Shown here piece by piece: positions 1 to 8,776 of a stretch of 32,516 bases of DNA. Within the stretch, counting starts at the first letter, position 1, and every line of letters begins with the position of its first letter. Origin of the DNA: Sutterella wadsworthensis (GTDB taxonomy: Bacteria; Pseudomonadota; Gammaproteobacteria; Burkholderiales; Burkholderiaceae_F); the NCBI RefSeq assembly GCF_003315195.1, contig NZ_QNRV01000001.1, positions 263,625 to 296,140 on the forward strand, given 5' to 3'. Position numbers and translations under genes: made by a program. The notes beneath the pieces are model-generated. The model saw nothing but the letters and a program-made list of their open reading frames with translations, ran no database searches and was not told the origin of the DNA.

Positions 1-127
1 CCTCATGCGTTGTTCGGCGCTCCTCTGGATACTTCACGACTGGCCGCGGGCAAGCTTGTTAGCTGTTGATTGAGGCGGTTGTCAAACAGTTCAAAAGCGC
101 TCAAAAGCCATTCGTACCGGAATGTCG

Positions 128-1054
128 TCAGCGGTCAAACTCTCCGGCATGCTGAGCGAACATTGAACGTACCCATTGCATGACGAGACTCTTGTCGCTT
201 CGCTCGTGCCAGATCAGCCGCGCAAAGTTTTCGCTGTATTCGCCCGGATACGGGACCGCAGCGAGATTGGGGAATTGTTTCTCAAAGGATTTCGCGGTTC
301 GTGTCGGCAGCACCAGCGTGTACTCTGTGCCTTCGAGGAAATAGGGAGCTCCGAGAAAGTAAGGCAGCTCGATAAAGGCTTCGCCTAAGCGAGGATCGGG
401 TACCGTAACGTCATAAATTGCCCCGCGGCTTGAATCTTGAAGCTTTACAAGAAGTCTCGGATATTTGCGGAAGTCTTCGGCTTTGAGCGTTTGTCCTGCC
501 GCGTACGCTTTGATGAGCGGATGAGCACGGTTCATCAGTACCGATCGCTCAATGCGAAAAAGATTGAGCCCAAAAAAATGTGTCGGAAGATCCGGCAGGT
601 TCTGCGTCGGGTAGAGCAGAAAGTCCATGCCGCCGTCAGCGAGTTTTTGAAACTGACGGCTCTCGAGCGGAAGAATTCGGAAACTTACTTTCGGTGCTTG
701 TTCGCGAATGGCGCGCACGACTGGCGGAAGAATGCTGATGACGGAGTTGTCGGCAGCGCCGATGGTGATGGTGGCGGAGAGTTTTGCCGGCGTGAAGGAT
801 TTTTGATATTCCAGCCGCTCCATTTGGTCTAGGAGCTCTCGCACCACCGGCAGCATCATCGTGGTGGTGTCGGTAGGCGTTAATCCGCGCCAAACCCGGA
901 TGAAGAGCGGATCATTCATTTCCGTTTGGAGCTTCTTGAGCATTCGGCTCGCGGCTGCGGCAGAGAGTCCGAGATTCTGAGCCGCTTCGGTGAGTGAGCC
1001 CGTCGAAACAATTTGTGCAAGCAGTTGGAGGTGATTGATTTTCAGGTCAAGCAT
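128..1054 (-). CDS. LysR-family transcriptional regulator
   Basis: This 308-residue protein has the normal LysR length. An N-terminal winged helix-turn-helix (about residues 5-65, with the pattern GSLTEAAQNLGLSAAAASRMLKKLQ) is followed by a periplasmic-binding-protein-like effector domain (about 90-295). It is transcribed away from the aryl-sulfate sulfotransferase gene, with 280 bases between the two starts. By the usual LysR arrangement it probably controls that gene and itself from the shared region; this is inferred from position only. The ATG at 1054 begins directly before the conserved DNA-binding domain, although no strong ribosome binding site is visible. The effector cannot be told from sequence. 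Family assignment is firm, target assignment moderate. Confidence 0.93.
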   Translation of the reverse strand: MLDLKINHLQLLAQIVSTGSLTEAAQNLGLSAAAASRMLKKLQTEMNDPLFIRVWRGLTPTDTTTMMLPVVRELLDQMERLEYQKSFTPAKLSATITIGAADNSVISILPPVVRAIREQAPKVSFRILPLESRQFQKLADGGMDFLLYPTQNLPDLPTHFFGLNLFRIERSVLMNRAHPLIKAYAAGQTLKAEDFRKYPRLLVKLQDSSRGAIYDVTVPDPRLGEAFIELPYFLGAPYFLEGTEYTLVLPTRTAKSFEKQFPNLAAVPYPGEYSENFARLIWHERSDKSLVMQWVRSMFAQHAGEFDR

Positions 1055-1334
1055 GGCGTCAGGTGTTTTCCGATCAATTCCGCAAAACGTAAAAGACTTG
1101 TTGAGCCATTTTACGAAAAAGAGGTTGAAAATCCGAATGGGTTAGTTCGAAAGATCTACTTAGACTGTGAACCTGTGGATGGAAGACAAAGCGCAGTGAC
1201 TGCACTCCGTACTTGTTGTTTTAAGGCGCAAAACGCCGCCCTCAAACGCTCGACACCGTTGAGTTAATCCTTTCATCCTCACTTTGGCAATGCGGTTCTG
1301 TTTGGGGAATCGCTCCTTCATAGGAATTCAAATC

Positions 1335-3179
1335 ATGAAGAACATCACGATCGGTCGCCGTTCATTCTTCCTTGGCGCCGTTGCAGCTGCTGTCAGCAGT
1401 GCGCTGCCCGCTACCGCCGCACATGCCTCTGGCGGCTCTTCGGGACCTCACGTGTCTTTCGCGACGCAGGGTCACATCGGTGAAGTGATTGTGAATCCCT
1501 ACAGCATTGCTCCGCTCACGGCCATCATCCGCAACGGCGGCTATGAACTCACCGAAGCGACGGTGCGCATTGTTCCGAAACCTCAGGGTCAGGAAATTAA
1601 GTACAAGGTGAGCCGCTCTGAATTGCTCACGCATGCAGGCATTCCGGTTTTCGGTCTCTACCCGGACTACATGAATACCGTGGAAACGACTTACACCCGG
1701 AAGTTCCATGGTAAGACCGAAAAGTTCACGGACACCTACAAGATCTACGCTGCGCCCGTCTACCACGAAGTGAGCGGCTCACCGGGTCTTCATCACAATA
1801 TGTTTGAGACGAAGGTCACTAAGGTTGATGCGAAGTTCTCCGACCGCCTTTATCTCGTCAACAATCTGATGCAGCAGTACGCCAAGGCCACGCGCGCAGT
1901 TTGGAACAATCCGATGGGCGGTGCGATGGAGTGGAACTTCTATCCGCAGAATGCCATTATCGACACGAAGGGCGAAGTGCGCTGGTACATGCACGTTGAA
2001 CCGATCTACAACGTCGAGACCATTTATCACTCCGGCGTCATGATGGGGTTCCAGCAGGATGAGGACGGCAACCTCACCTGGGGTTACGGTCAGCGCTATG
2101 TCAAGTACGACTTGATGGGGCGTGAGATTTACAACCGCCGTCTTCCGGTCGGCTATTCTGATTTCTCGCATTCGCTCGACAATGCACAGAACGGTCATTC
2201 GTTCATCCGTGTTGCGAGCTCTGACCACCGCCGTGCCGACGGCAAGCGTGTCCATACCGTTCGCGACGTAATCGCTGAAATCGATCAGAACGGCAAGGTT
2301 GTCGATGAATGGCGTCTCTGGGAGATCCTGGATCCGTATCGTGACAACGTTATGAAGGTGCTCGACCAGGGTGCTGTCTGCCTCAACATTGATGCGTCGC
2401 AGGCCGGCAAGACGATGTCGGCAGCAGATCTTGCAAAGCTTGAAACGAGTGATAAGTTCGGCGATATCGTTGGTACGGGCGAAGGCCGCAACTGGGCGCA
2501 CGTCAATTCGGTTGACTACGATCCGACCGATGACTCCATCATTATCAGCTCGCGCCATCAGTCAGCCATTATTAAGATCGGCCGCGATAAGAAGATCAAG
2601 TGGATCTTCTCCTCGCCGGAAGGCTGGCGCGACGGCTGGAAGGAAAAACTCCTCACGCCGGTGAAGGACGGTAAGCCGATCGCTTGCCATGGCTCGACCT
2701 GCGAAGGGGATTTCGACTACACGTGGACGCAGCATACGGCCTTCCGCATTGACGAGAAGTCCGATAAGCATGTGATTTACGTCACCGCCTTCGACAACGG
2801 TGATGCCCGCGGCATGGATCAGCCGGCGCTTGCCGAAATGAAGTACTCGCGTGCAGTGGTCTACCGTATTGATCAGGATAAGAAGACCATTGAGCAGGTC
2901 TGGGAATACGGCAAGGAGCGCGGCTTCCCGTGGTACAGCCCGGTGACGTCGCTCACCAAGTACTGCGCGGACAAGGATTCGATCATGGTCTATTCGGCCA
3001 CTGCCGGTATGGGACGCCGTCCGTCTGAATTGAAGCCCGGCGAAAAGGCTGGCAGCGCTTCGCCCTTCATCGAAGAGTTCAAGTGGGGCGAAACCGAACC
3101 GGCCGTCGAAATCCAGCTGATCGATTCGATGGGCTATCAGGCAATGCCTGTGAGTCTTGATAAGGCCTTTAATCAGTAA
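1335..3179 (+). CDS. assT: Aryl-sulfate sulfotransferase (AssT type), Tat-exported
   Basis: This periplasmic enzyme moves a sulfate group from one phenolic sulfate ester to another phenol without PAPS. I place the start at 1335, not at the earlier in-frame codon at 1284, because an AGGA lies nine bases upstream and the product then begins with a twin-arginine signal (NITIGRRSFFLGAVAAA, cleavage likely after about residue 31). That gives 614 residues, as usual for the family. The spacing of key residues fits E. coli AssT: a histidine at 279 (DFSHS), His389 (NWAHVNS), Arg407 exactly 18 residues on (SSRHQ), and His467 (WTQH), which corresponds to the histidine that carries the sulfate. Two cysteines between Arg407 and His467 match the known disulfide pair. 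A terminator follows. No adjacent dsbL/dsbI pair is present, unlike in enterobacterial assT loci. Confidence 0.95.
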   Translation: MKNITIGRRSFFLGAVAAAVSSALPATAAHASGGSSGPHVSFATQGHIGEVIVNPYSIAPLTAIIRNGGYELTEATVRIVPKPQGQEIKYKVSRSELLTHAGIPVFGLYPDYMNTVETTYTRKFHGKTEKFTDTYKIYAAPVYHEVSGSPGLHHNMFETKVTKVDAKFSDRLYLVNNLMQQYAKATRAVWNNPMGGAMEWNFYPQNAIIDTKGEVRWYMHVEPIYNVETIYHSGVMMGFQQDEDGNLTWGYGQRYVKYDLMGREIYNRRLPVGYSDFSHSLDNAQNGHSFIRVASSDHRRADGKRVHTVRDVIAEIDQNGKVVDEWRLWEILDPYRDNVMKVLDQGAVCLNIDASQAGKTMSAADLAKLETSDKFGDIVGTGEGRNWAHVNSVDYDPTDDSIIISSRHQSAIIKIGRDKKIKWIFSSPEGWRDGWKEKLLTPVKDGKPIACHGSTCEGDFDYTWTQHTAFRIDEKSDKHVIYVTAFDNGDARGMDQPALAEMKYSRAVVYRIDQDKKTIEQVWEYGKERGFPWYSPVTSLTKYCADKDSIMVYSATAGMGRRPSELKPGEKAGSASPFIEEFKWGETEPAVEIQLIDSMGYQAMPVSLDKAFNQ

Positions 3180-3225
3180 CTTCTGATGGATATCGGCCTC
3201 GTTGGCCGGCATCATCTCAAATCCA

Positions 3226-3260
3226 AACGAGGCAGGTTTGCGGATCTGCCTCGTTTTGTA
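3226..3260 (+). terminator. Rho-independent terminator after assT
   Basis: A perfect 10-bp stem (AACGAGGCAG, 3226-3235, with its complement at 3246-3255) and a ten-base loop end in TTGTATT. It lies 46 bases after the assT stop and separates assT from the following regulator gene. Confidence 0.85.
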
Positions 3261-3350
3261 TTAATGCAGTTTACGAATTGCTGAATCTATCTACTCCTGA
3301 ACATCGATTCTGATATTGTCCTCAGCAGTTTTCTAATGGAGACTCATTGC

Positions 3351-4139
3351 ATGCGTCAGGTTTTCCGTATGCGGCCGTGGATTTTCCCGCCCGAACCTCA
3401 GGCAATTCAGGAAATTTTTGTCCGCTATGGTGTGATTCGCGAGTTTGCCAAAGGTGCCGTCATGGAGCACGGCGGCAAGGGAGATGCGGCCCAAGTCGGC
3501 TTTCTCACAAAAGGATTGGCCACATTCTCTTGTCTGGACGTGCAGTCGCAGACGCATATCTTCGCTTTGCTTGCTCCGGGCCGAGCCTTAGGTGACCTCG
3601 ATGCACTTAACCCGCACCGCGTCGCCGTCCAAGTCGATTTCATCCGACCTTCCAGCGTCTTGATTGTTCCGCGCGCACGTTTTCTGGAGTCACTGCGTGC
3701 GTCCGTTGAAATGATGGAAATTTATGCTGACCTCGCCATCCTGAAGCAGGAGTCCGCACTGGAAGGCATGCTTGCTAACTTCACGCTTGATCTTGAGGCG
3801 CGTCTGCGAGTTTTTCTGTTGTCAGCCATAACCAGCTTCGCTGAACTGCAGCGCGGCGGCTGGAACTTATGTCCGCTCGGGCTCACCATTACGGAACTTT
3901 CGCGGATTTTGTCAGCGGACCGCAGTTGGGTGAGCACGAAGGTTAATGATTGGATAAAGCTTGGCGACGCACGAAAAGACGGCCGCAAGCTTTATCTGCA
4001 CGGCCGTCTCTTTGATTCGGTTTGGGATTGGGGCTGCGGAAAACAAAACCTGCGTTCCTCTCCTGAAGGCCTCAAGGCTGAGCCCAAACCGATCGAGCAC
4101 TACGCAGAACTTCGAAGAAAGCGGGCAGGACTGAGCTGA
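3351..4139 (+). CDS. Crp/Fnr-family transcriptional regulator
   Basis: A 262-residue protein with an N-terminal cyclic-nucleotide-binding-like beta-roll (about residues 15-130), a dimerisation helix (about 130-165) and a C-terminal Crp-type helix-turn-helix (about 175-215, LTITELSRILSADRSWVSTKVNDW). The start at 3351 is preferred over 3336 because GGAGA lies eight bases before it. No N-terminal cysteine cluster of the Fnr iron-sulfur type is visible, so oxygen sensing by that route is unlikely. The ligand is unknown. It follows assT in the same direction, but a terminator stands between them, so it probably has its own promoter. Confidence 0.88.
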   Translation: MRQVFRMRPWIFPPEPQAIQEIFVRYGVIREFAKGAVMEHGGKGDAAQVGFLTKGLATFSCLDVQSQTHIFALLAPGRALGDLDALNPHRVAVQVDFIRPSSVLIVPRARFLESLRASVEMMEIYADLAILKQESALEGMLANFTLDLEARLRVFLLSAITSFAELQRGGWNLCPLGLTITELSRILSADRSWVSTKVNDWIKLGDARKDGRKLYLHGRLFDSVWDWGCGKQNLRSSPEGLKAEPKPIEHYAELRRKRAGLS

Positions 4140-4196
4140 GCGGCTCAAAAGCGGATGACGCATGCCGGCAGAGTTCCCGGTCAAGCCGCCCGAAGT

Positions 4197-4340
4197 CAGC
4201 GCAGCGGTCGTTTGTCGCCCATATTGTTGACCGCCGCATAAAGGTCGACGGCACCCTATACCAAAAGGCCGGCCCCTAAGGTCAGCCCGGCGGTCAGCAC
4301 CAAGCACCAAGCAGGCGGTACATACGGATTTGACAGGTGC
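4197..4340 (-). pseudogene. Possible C-terminal remnant of an unidentified membrane protein
   Basis: Read on the minus strand, this stretch gives NPYVPPAWCLVLTAG and a hydrophobic run, an in-frame TAG, then GAVDLYAAVNNMGDKRPLR and a stop. Both halves look protein-like and share one frame, as expected for a decayed gene end. I cannot name the family. It may also be chance. Confidence 0.25.
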
Positions 4341-4500
4341 GGATGTCGGCATTTTTTTAGCTCAAATTGATCCAATGAAGCGGGTTTCGTTCTGAAGTTC
4401 CGCCGTATGGGCTTAGCCGACGCTTGAACGGCAGCTCTTGATTGCTCAGCAGTGCGCAAGGTGCTGTCAGCGGCATGCCGCAAAAAAAAAAACGCCCGAA

Positions 4501-4518
4501 TTGTTGAGTGCTCAACAA
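4501..4518. promoter_or_regulatory. Perfect 8-bp inverted repeat, possible operator
   Basis: TTGTTGAG and its exact complement CTCAACAA are separated by two bases. The two-base gap is too small for a stable hairpin, so a protein-binding site is likelier than a terminator. No gene start lies close by, so the partner is unknown. Confidence 0.3.
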
Positions 4519-4884
4519 CGGAGCGCTTACGGATGAAGTGAAATTTTTAGCGCGCCAAACTGAGCGTTATCAAGGATGACGGTGCTGTTGTTTTCATTGT
4601 TGTCAGCTTGGCAGCTCTTTTTTATTCATGACTTGCAGACCTGTCGGTTGGCGAGCATTGCAGAGGTTCATTCGAAGGATGTTGATTGTCTCTCGACGCA
4701 CTTTGTCGCCGCACTTGCTGCCGGATTTCTCTGCACAACAGTTTGCGGTCCGGCCATTGCACTATATCTTTCTCTCAGACCGTAAATACTCTCGGTCACG
4801 AGACTTGGTCTATTTTCGACGAGTCTCAGGTTGACCATGTGATTGAAAATGGCGCCCAACTCACGAAGCTGAAGAAGAAAATCA

Positions 4885-4979
4885 AACCGCATTGAATGCG
4901 GTTGAAAAAACGGGTCTCTAAAACATTTTCCTCTCCTTCAGTTCATATCCAGCGACTCCATGGATTCCTCCGCTGAAGG
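4885..4979 (+). promoter_or_regulatory. Structured leader before the YczE-like gene
   Basis: Three pairings precede a terminator that sits close to the start codon. A perfect 9-bp inverted repeat lies at 4885-4903. CCTTCAG (4935-4941) can pair with CTGAAGG (4973-4979). CAGCG (4950-4954) can pair with CGCTG (4971-4975). The last two share bases 4973-4975 and so exclude each other. This would suit an attenuator or riboswitch-like leader, but no known class was recognised. Confidence 0.3.
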
Positions 4980-4986
4980 TTCTTTT

Positions 4987-5027
4987 CCGCCGACCTCTCG
5001 GAAATTTTCGAGTTGTCGGCGGTTTTT
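4987..5027 (+). terminator. Strong rho-independent terminator or attenuator
   Basis: CCGCCGAC (4987-4994) pairs with GTCGGCGG (5015-5022), an inner CTCG/CGAG pairing extends the stem, and TTTTT follows. It points along the plus strand and ends about 35 bases before the start at 5061. No plus-strand gene directly upstream needs it, so attenuation of the downstream gene is plausible. Confidence 0.8.
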
Positions 5028-5060
5028 CTTCCATTTCTTTTGAGCGTATTTCAGCATTCC

Positions 5061-5822
5061 ATGACCACTATTCGTCGTCAGCGTTTTAAGCACATCATCG
5101 GCCGCACAGTACTGCTCATCTTCGGCATGTTTCTTGCCGCTTTCGGCATCGCCTGTACGACAAGGGCAGGATTAGGCACGACGCCGATCAGCACAGTTCC
5201 CTATACGGCCTCTGCGATAACAGGGCTGTCGTTTGGCACCTGTACGGTGATACTCAACTTCTTTTTCGTTGCTGGGCAGATTGTGGTGCTGCGCAGCCGG
5301 TATTCGACATTTAATCTGCTGCAAATTCCAATTGGTTTCATCTTCGGCGCTTTCATTGATCTGTCAATGCATCTCATAGGCAATGTTCAGATGCCGAATT
5401 GGTTTTTGGCGGCAATGCTTTCTCTCTTTGGAAATCTCATTCTGGCACTCGGCACTGTCATTCAGATTCGCTCCAAAACGATTGTCCAGCCAGGAGAAGG
5501 TTTTGTGATTGCCATTGCGGCACTTGTGAAGTCTTCATTCGGATCAATGAAAATTGCCAATGATATTTCTCTCACAGCAGTTGCAGCGCTGATGGCATTG
5601 CTTGAGATGGGTCATTTGATCGGTATTCGAGAGGGAACGCTGGCTTCGGCGCTGATGATCGGACTTTTTGCCAAATGGATTGACCAGCTGATCAATCGGC
5701 GTGCAGTTAAAGTTCAGCCTGCTGAACCGCACGAAGTGCCGCTCGATACCGCAGTGCCGACCGGCATCGAGAAGCCTGCTGAAGTGTCAATGACGGAAGC
5801 CAAGCAGGAAGCGGCGAGTTAA
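5061..5822 (+). CDS. YczE/YitT-type integral membrane protein
   Basis: A 253-residue protein with about five or six hydrophobic segments. The pattern AAFGIACTTRAGLGTTPIST after the first membrane helix and GEGFVIAIA in the middle are typical of the YczE/YyaS/YitT group (COG2364-like), whose molecular function is largely unknown. I chose the ATG at 5061 over 5013: the earlier start would run through the terminator hairpin and add residues the family lacks. The last 40 or so residues are polar and rich in Pro, Glu and Ala. It converges with the lyase operon, with a hairpin between them. Confidence 0.82.
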   Translation: MTTIRRQRFKHIIGRTVLLIFGMFLAAFGIACTTRAGLGTTPISTVPYTASAITGLSFGTCTVILNFFFVAGQIVVLRSRYSTFNLLQIPIGFIFGAFIDLSMHLIGNVQMPNWFLAAMLSLFGNLILALGTVIQIRSKTIVQPGEGFVIAIAALVKSSFGSMKIANDISLTAVAALMALLEMGHLIGIREGTLASALMIGLFAKWIDQLINRRAVKVQPAEPHEVPLDTAVPTGIEKPAEVSMTEAKQEAAS

Positions 5823-5878
5823 GCATCAAACGCTAAGATGATTGACTGCGCTCCTATGGTTTGGGCGGCTGCGCAAGA

Positions 5879-5914
5879 AACGGTACGGCTCTGCCGAGCT
5901 TAAGCCGTACCGTT
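5879..5914 (-). terminator. Terminator between convergent genes
   Basis: A perfect 12-bp stem (AACGGTACGGCT at 5879-5890 with its complement at 5903-5914) has a 12-base loop. On the minus strand it is followed by TTTCTTG, so it most likely ends the lyase operon. It may also slow plus-strand transcription from the YczE-like gene. Confidence 0.75.
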
Positions 5915-5938
5915 CTGAGAGGGGACTTTTCTATTGTT

Positions 5939-7381
5939 TTAGATGAGAATTCCCAGTTCTTTTTTGAACCTTGCAACAATCGGAGCCATCTTTTCAGGAT
6001 TAGCCATAAGGGATGGATCAACCAAAATCTCTGCTTGTTCCTGCGTCATAAGTCCCATCGCGACAACAGCGTCCTTCACATTGCAGCGGTGCTTTTCACA
6101 GTAATGGGCGACTTCAACGCCTTGGGGATATCCAAAGGTCGCTGCGACTACCGTCGAGAGGGCAATGGAACTTTCGGCTTCTTCTTTGCAGCGAGATTCG
6201 TTGGCGGTGATGCCTTCGACGCAGTCGCGGCGCAGGATCACGATTTCTTCACCAACGAGCTGGAGATTTTCAAAGAGGCATTTGTAGAACGTAGCGTCCC
6301 AAACATTCAGGTCGAGTTCACCCTCATCAATAGCCATCGTGATGGCGACATCATTGCCGCAGACCTGATGTCCGATCTGGATGACCATTTCAGGCACGGT
6401 TGGGTTGATTTTTCCCGGCATGATGGAGCTGCCCGGAGCACAAGCGGGAAGGTTGATTTCCATCCAGCCTGCCCGCGGACCGGAGCTCATAAGCCGCAGA
6501 TCCTTGCAGATCTTAGAGAGTGTGGCGGCAATGGTTTTCACGGCGCCGGAAACGGTGAGAATAAAGTCTGAATTCTGGAAGCCGTCAAAAAGGTTGGGAT
6601 TGGGCCTGACAGATTCGCCCAGTTCGGCTGAAATTGCCTTATAAAAGGCCTCCATGTAACCCGGTTGGGCTCCGAGACCGGTGCCGACGGCGTTGCCGCC
6701 CATGATCAGTTCAAAGCAGCCCGGGCGCAGAGCCTTCAGTGCTCGTGCCTGACGCCGAATCGCAGAAGCAAACCCAGAAAATTCCTGTCCAAGGGTCACT
6801 GGCAGCGCGTCTTGCCAGCAGGTACGTCCGACTTTGACGATGTGTTCGAAGGCCTTCGCTTTTGCCTCGAAGGCGTCGGCGAGCTTTTCGGCTTCGCAAA
6901 CAATTTTGTCAAGCCGCGGTGCAATCGCCAGGTGCGTTGCGGAAGGAATCGTATCGTTAGTGGACTGCGCCATGTTGACATGGGTATTGGGATGAACCAT
7001 GTCCTGTCCTTTGTGACCGGTGAGCATTTCATTTGCCAGATTGCCGATCACTTCATTGACATTCATATTGACGCATGTGTAGCCGCCGCCTTGCCACATG
7101 TCGAGCGGAAATTCCTTTTCGTATCCGCCGGCGATCACCTTGCCGCAGGCTTCGGAAATCGCTTGGGCGATTTCAGGCTTCATAGCGCCGATTTCGGCAT
7201 TCGCTTTGGCACAGGCCTTTTTGATTTGGCACAGTGCTTTGTGCATGTCAGGATAGGCAACGACAGGAAAGCCTGCTGCTCCCGATACTTTCATGTTGCG
7301 GATGGTTTGAATGCCGTAATAGCGGTCGTTGGGAATTTCCATTTCGCCCAAGCAATCGCGTTCGATTCGCATATTGGTCAT
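5939..7381 (-). CDS. Aspartase/fumarase-superfamily lyase, aspartate ammonia-lyase-like
   Basis: A 480-residue cytoplasmic enzyme, close to the length of aspartases. Expected reaction: aspartate to fumarate plus ammonia, or a related C-N cleavage. The superfamily signature GSSIMPGKINPTVPE is present, with the serine at 318 at the position of the catalytic serine of Bacillus aspartase AspB and Lys324 and Asn326 also in register. STND and the MWQGGGYTCVNMNVNEV block are typical of aspartases. At 187-188 the usual Thr-His or Thr-Gln is Thr-Cys (GRTCWQDALP), a residue near the substrate carboxylate, so the substrate may differ. AGGAG precedes the ATG. It is the third gene of the operon, 50 bases after the Dcu-type transporter. 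Fumarate hydratase is a less likely alternative. Confidence 0.8.
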   Translation of the reverse strand: MTNMRIERDCLGEMEIPNDRYYGIQTIRNMKVSGAAGFPVVAYPDMHKALCQIKKACAKANAEIGAMKPEIAQAISEACGKVIAGGYEKEFPLDMWQGGGYTCVNMNVNEVIGNLANEMLTGHKGQDMVHPNTHVNMAQSTNDTIPSATHLAIAPRLDKIVCEAEKLADAFEAKAKAFEHIVKVGRTCWQDALPVTLGQEFSGFASAIRRQARALKALRPGCFELIMGGNAVGTGLGAQPGYMEAFYKAISAELGESVRPNPNLFDGFQNSDFILTVSGAVKTIAATLSKICKDLRLMSSGPRAGWMEINLPACAPGSSIMPGKINPTVPEMVIQIGHQVCGNDVAITMAIDEGELDLNVWDATFYKCLFENLQLVGEEIVILRRDCVEGITANESRCKEEAESSIALSTVVAATFGYPQGVEVAHYCEKHRCNVKDAVVAMGLMTQEQAEILVDPSLMANPEKMAPIVARFKKELGILI

Positions 7382-7431
7382 TTTCGAAAAACTCCTGTAG
7401 AAAACAAGATGAGCGGGTTATTCCGGGTATG

Positions 7432-8739
7432 TCAGAGCAGCATGCGAGCCAGCATTAAGCCGAAAGGCACCGCGGCTGCAAGACTGATGCACCCAGGAAT
7501 GAAGAAAGGGTGATTGATGACAAACGAACCGTTCCAGCGGCGGCCCATGAAGGAACCCGTGTCGTCGCACGAAATTGCAAAGGCCGTTGTCGGGTAAACG
7601 TTCGTGATGTAGAGAGCAGAGCAGGCAACGAAGGAGCCCACGATGGTGGCGGCGTCAACACCCAGACTTGCCGCAACGGGACAGATCAAGGCAGCGGTTG
7701 ATCCCTGACTGAAGAGGACGGAAGACGCCAAGAAGAACACCACGGCCAAGAGATACGGATACTGCTCGAGGAGTGCTACTGCAGATTCCTTGACCTCCGG
7801 GAGATGCGCATTGATGATGGTGGAGGAAAACCACACAATGCCGAGTACGACGATCAGGCTTTCGGCTCCGCTTTTAAAGATGGGGGCGTCTTTGATCGTG
7901 GCGAGATCCACTTTGCAAAAGAGGTACATCAGCCAAGCACAGAACATCATGATCATGACGATGAGGTCCCGGCTGCTGAGCGTGTGACCAATTTGATTTT
8001 TAAAGAGCAGCAAAAGAACAATGACCGATACGCCGCTCAAAAAGATCATCACGGATAGTTTTGCTTCGTGAGTTGTAGGCTTCGCTTTTTCTTCCTTGGA
8101 CTGCATGGAGACCAGTCCTTTTTTCAGCCGTTCCAGAAAGATCGGGTCTTCGGAAAGTTCTGTTTTGCCCTGCAGACTCGAGATGACCGCACAGATGGCG
8201 GCGGCGAATGCACTAGTCGTGATGATGACAAGCAGTACTGCAGCGAAAGAAACATGCATCGGTTCGACCACTGCAAACATCGCTGCGGTAGCGGCAGAAA
8301 TGGGGCTCGCGGTACACGCTATTTGGCTTGCTATGACACTGCTCGTCAGGGGCTGGGCAGGTCGAACATTATTTTCCTTGGCCACTTCCTGAATGACGTT
8401 TAAAACGCTCATTGCCATGTAGCCCGTACCGCCCAAAGTCGTCAGCATGAAGCAGACAGCCGGTGCAAGTGCGTTGATGTATTTCGGATTGTTCCGCAGC
8501 AGTTTCTCGGCGCATTTCACCATGAACGCAAGGCCGCCGGCGCGCTGCATGACGCTGATGGCCAATATGACGGTCATGATGATGAGCATGACGTCTACCG
8601 GAATGAATCCGGGTTTTAGCCCGAAAACGGCAGTTGCGGCGATCATGCCGACAGCGCCGGCCATACCGACACCGATGCCTCCGAGTTTGGCGCTGTAGGC
8701 GATGATGCCTACGAGCAGTAAAATTTCTAGCCAAAGCAT
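7432..8739 (-). CDS. Anaerobic C4-dicarboxylate transporter, DcuA/DcuB-like
   Basis: A 435-residue polytopic inner-membrane protein with about ten to twelve hydrophobic segments. The length and the N-terminal pattern (GGIGVGMAGAVGM, then PVDVMLIIMTVILAI) fit the Dcu family, which exchanges or takes up aspartate, fumarate, malate and succinate in anaerobes. The start at 8739 is chosen because AGAGGAG lies just upstream; the longer frame back to 8823 overlaps the preceding gene and adds non-membrane sequence. It sits between an MmgE/PrpD gene (37 bases upstream) and the lyase gene, so it probably brings in the lyase substrate or exports the product. Substrate identity is inferred. Confidence 0.82.
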   Translation of the reverse strand: MLWLEILLLVGIIAYSAKLGGIGVGMAGAVGMIAATAVFGLKPGFIPVDVMLIIMTVILAISVMQRAGGLAFMVKCAEKLLRNNPKYINALAPAVCFMLTTLGGTGYMAMSVLNVIQEVAKENNVRPAQPLTSSVIASQIACTASPISAATAAMFAVVEPMHVSFAAVLLVIITTSAFAAAICAVISSLQGKTELSEDPIFLERLKKGLVSMQSKEEKAKPTTHEAKLSVMIFLSGVSVIVLLLLFKNQIGHTLSSRDLIVMIMMFCAWLMYLFCKVDLATIKDAPIFKSGAESLIVVLGIVWFSSTIINAHLPEVKESAVALLEQYPYLLAVVFFLASSVLFSQGSTAALICPVAASLGVDAATIVGSFVACSALYITNVYPTTAFAISCDDTGSFMGRRWNGSFVINHPFFIPGCISLAAAVPFGLMLARMLL

Positions 8740-8776
8740 TTGATTGCTCCTCTGGTTGTCAAGAAAATGGGCATTC

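Larger units (their letters stand above)
4140..5060. other. Gene-poor stretch
   Basis: About 920 bases hold no convincing intact gene. The short reading frames on both strands lack good ribosome binding sites and family resemblance. Present are a possible decayed gene tail on the minus strand (4197-4340), an 11-base A run near 4482, a palindrome at 4501-4518, and a structured leader plus terminator directly before the YczE-like gene. Confidence 0.6.

Noticed and set aside
1779-2558. Long minus-strand frame of 259 codons across assT
   Set aside because: It is fully inside a confidently identified gene with all catalytic residues in register, and its translation resembles no family.
4576-4785. 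Small hydrophobic plus-strand frame
   Set aside because: It starts with a misplaced ribosome binding site, shows no family resemblance, and lies in a stretch with similar open frames in other phases.
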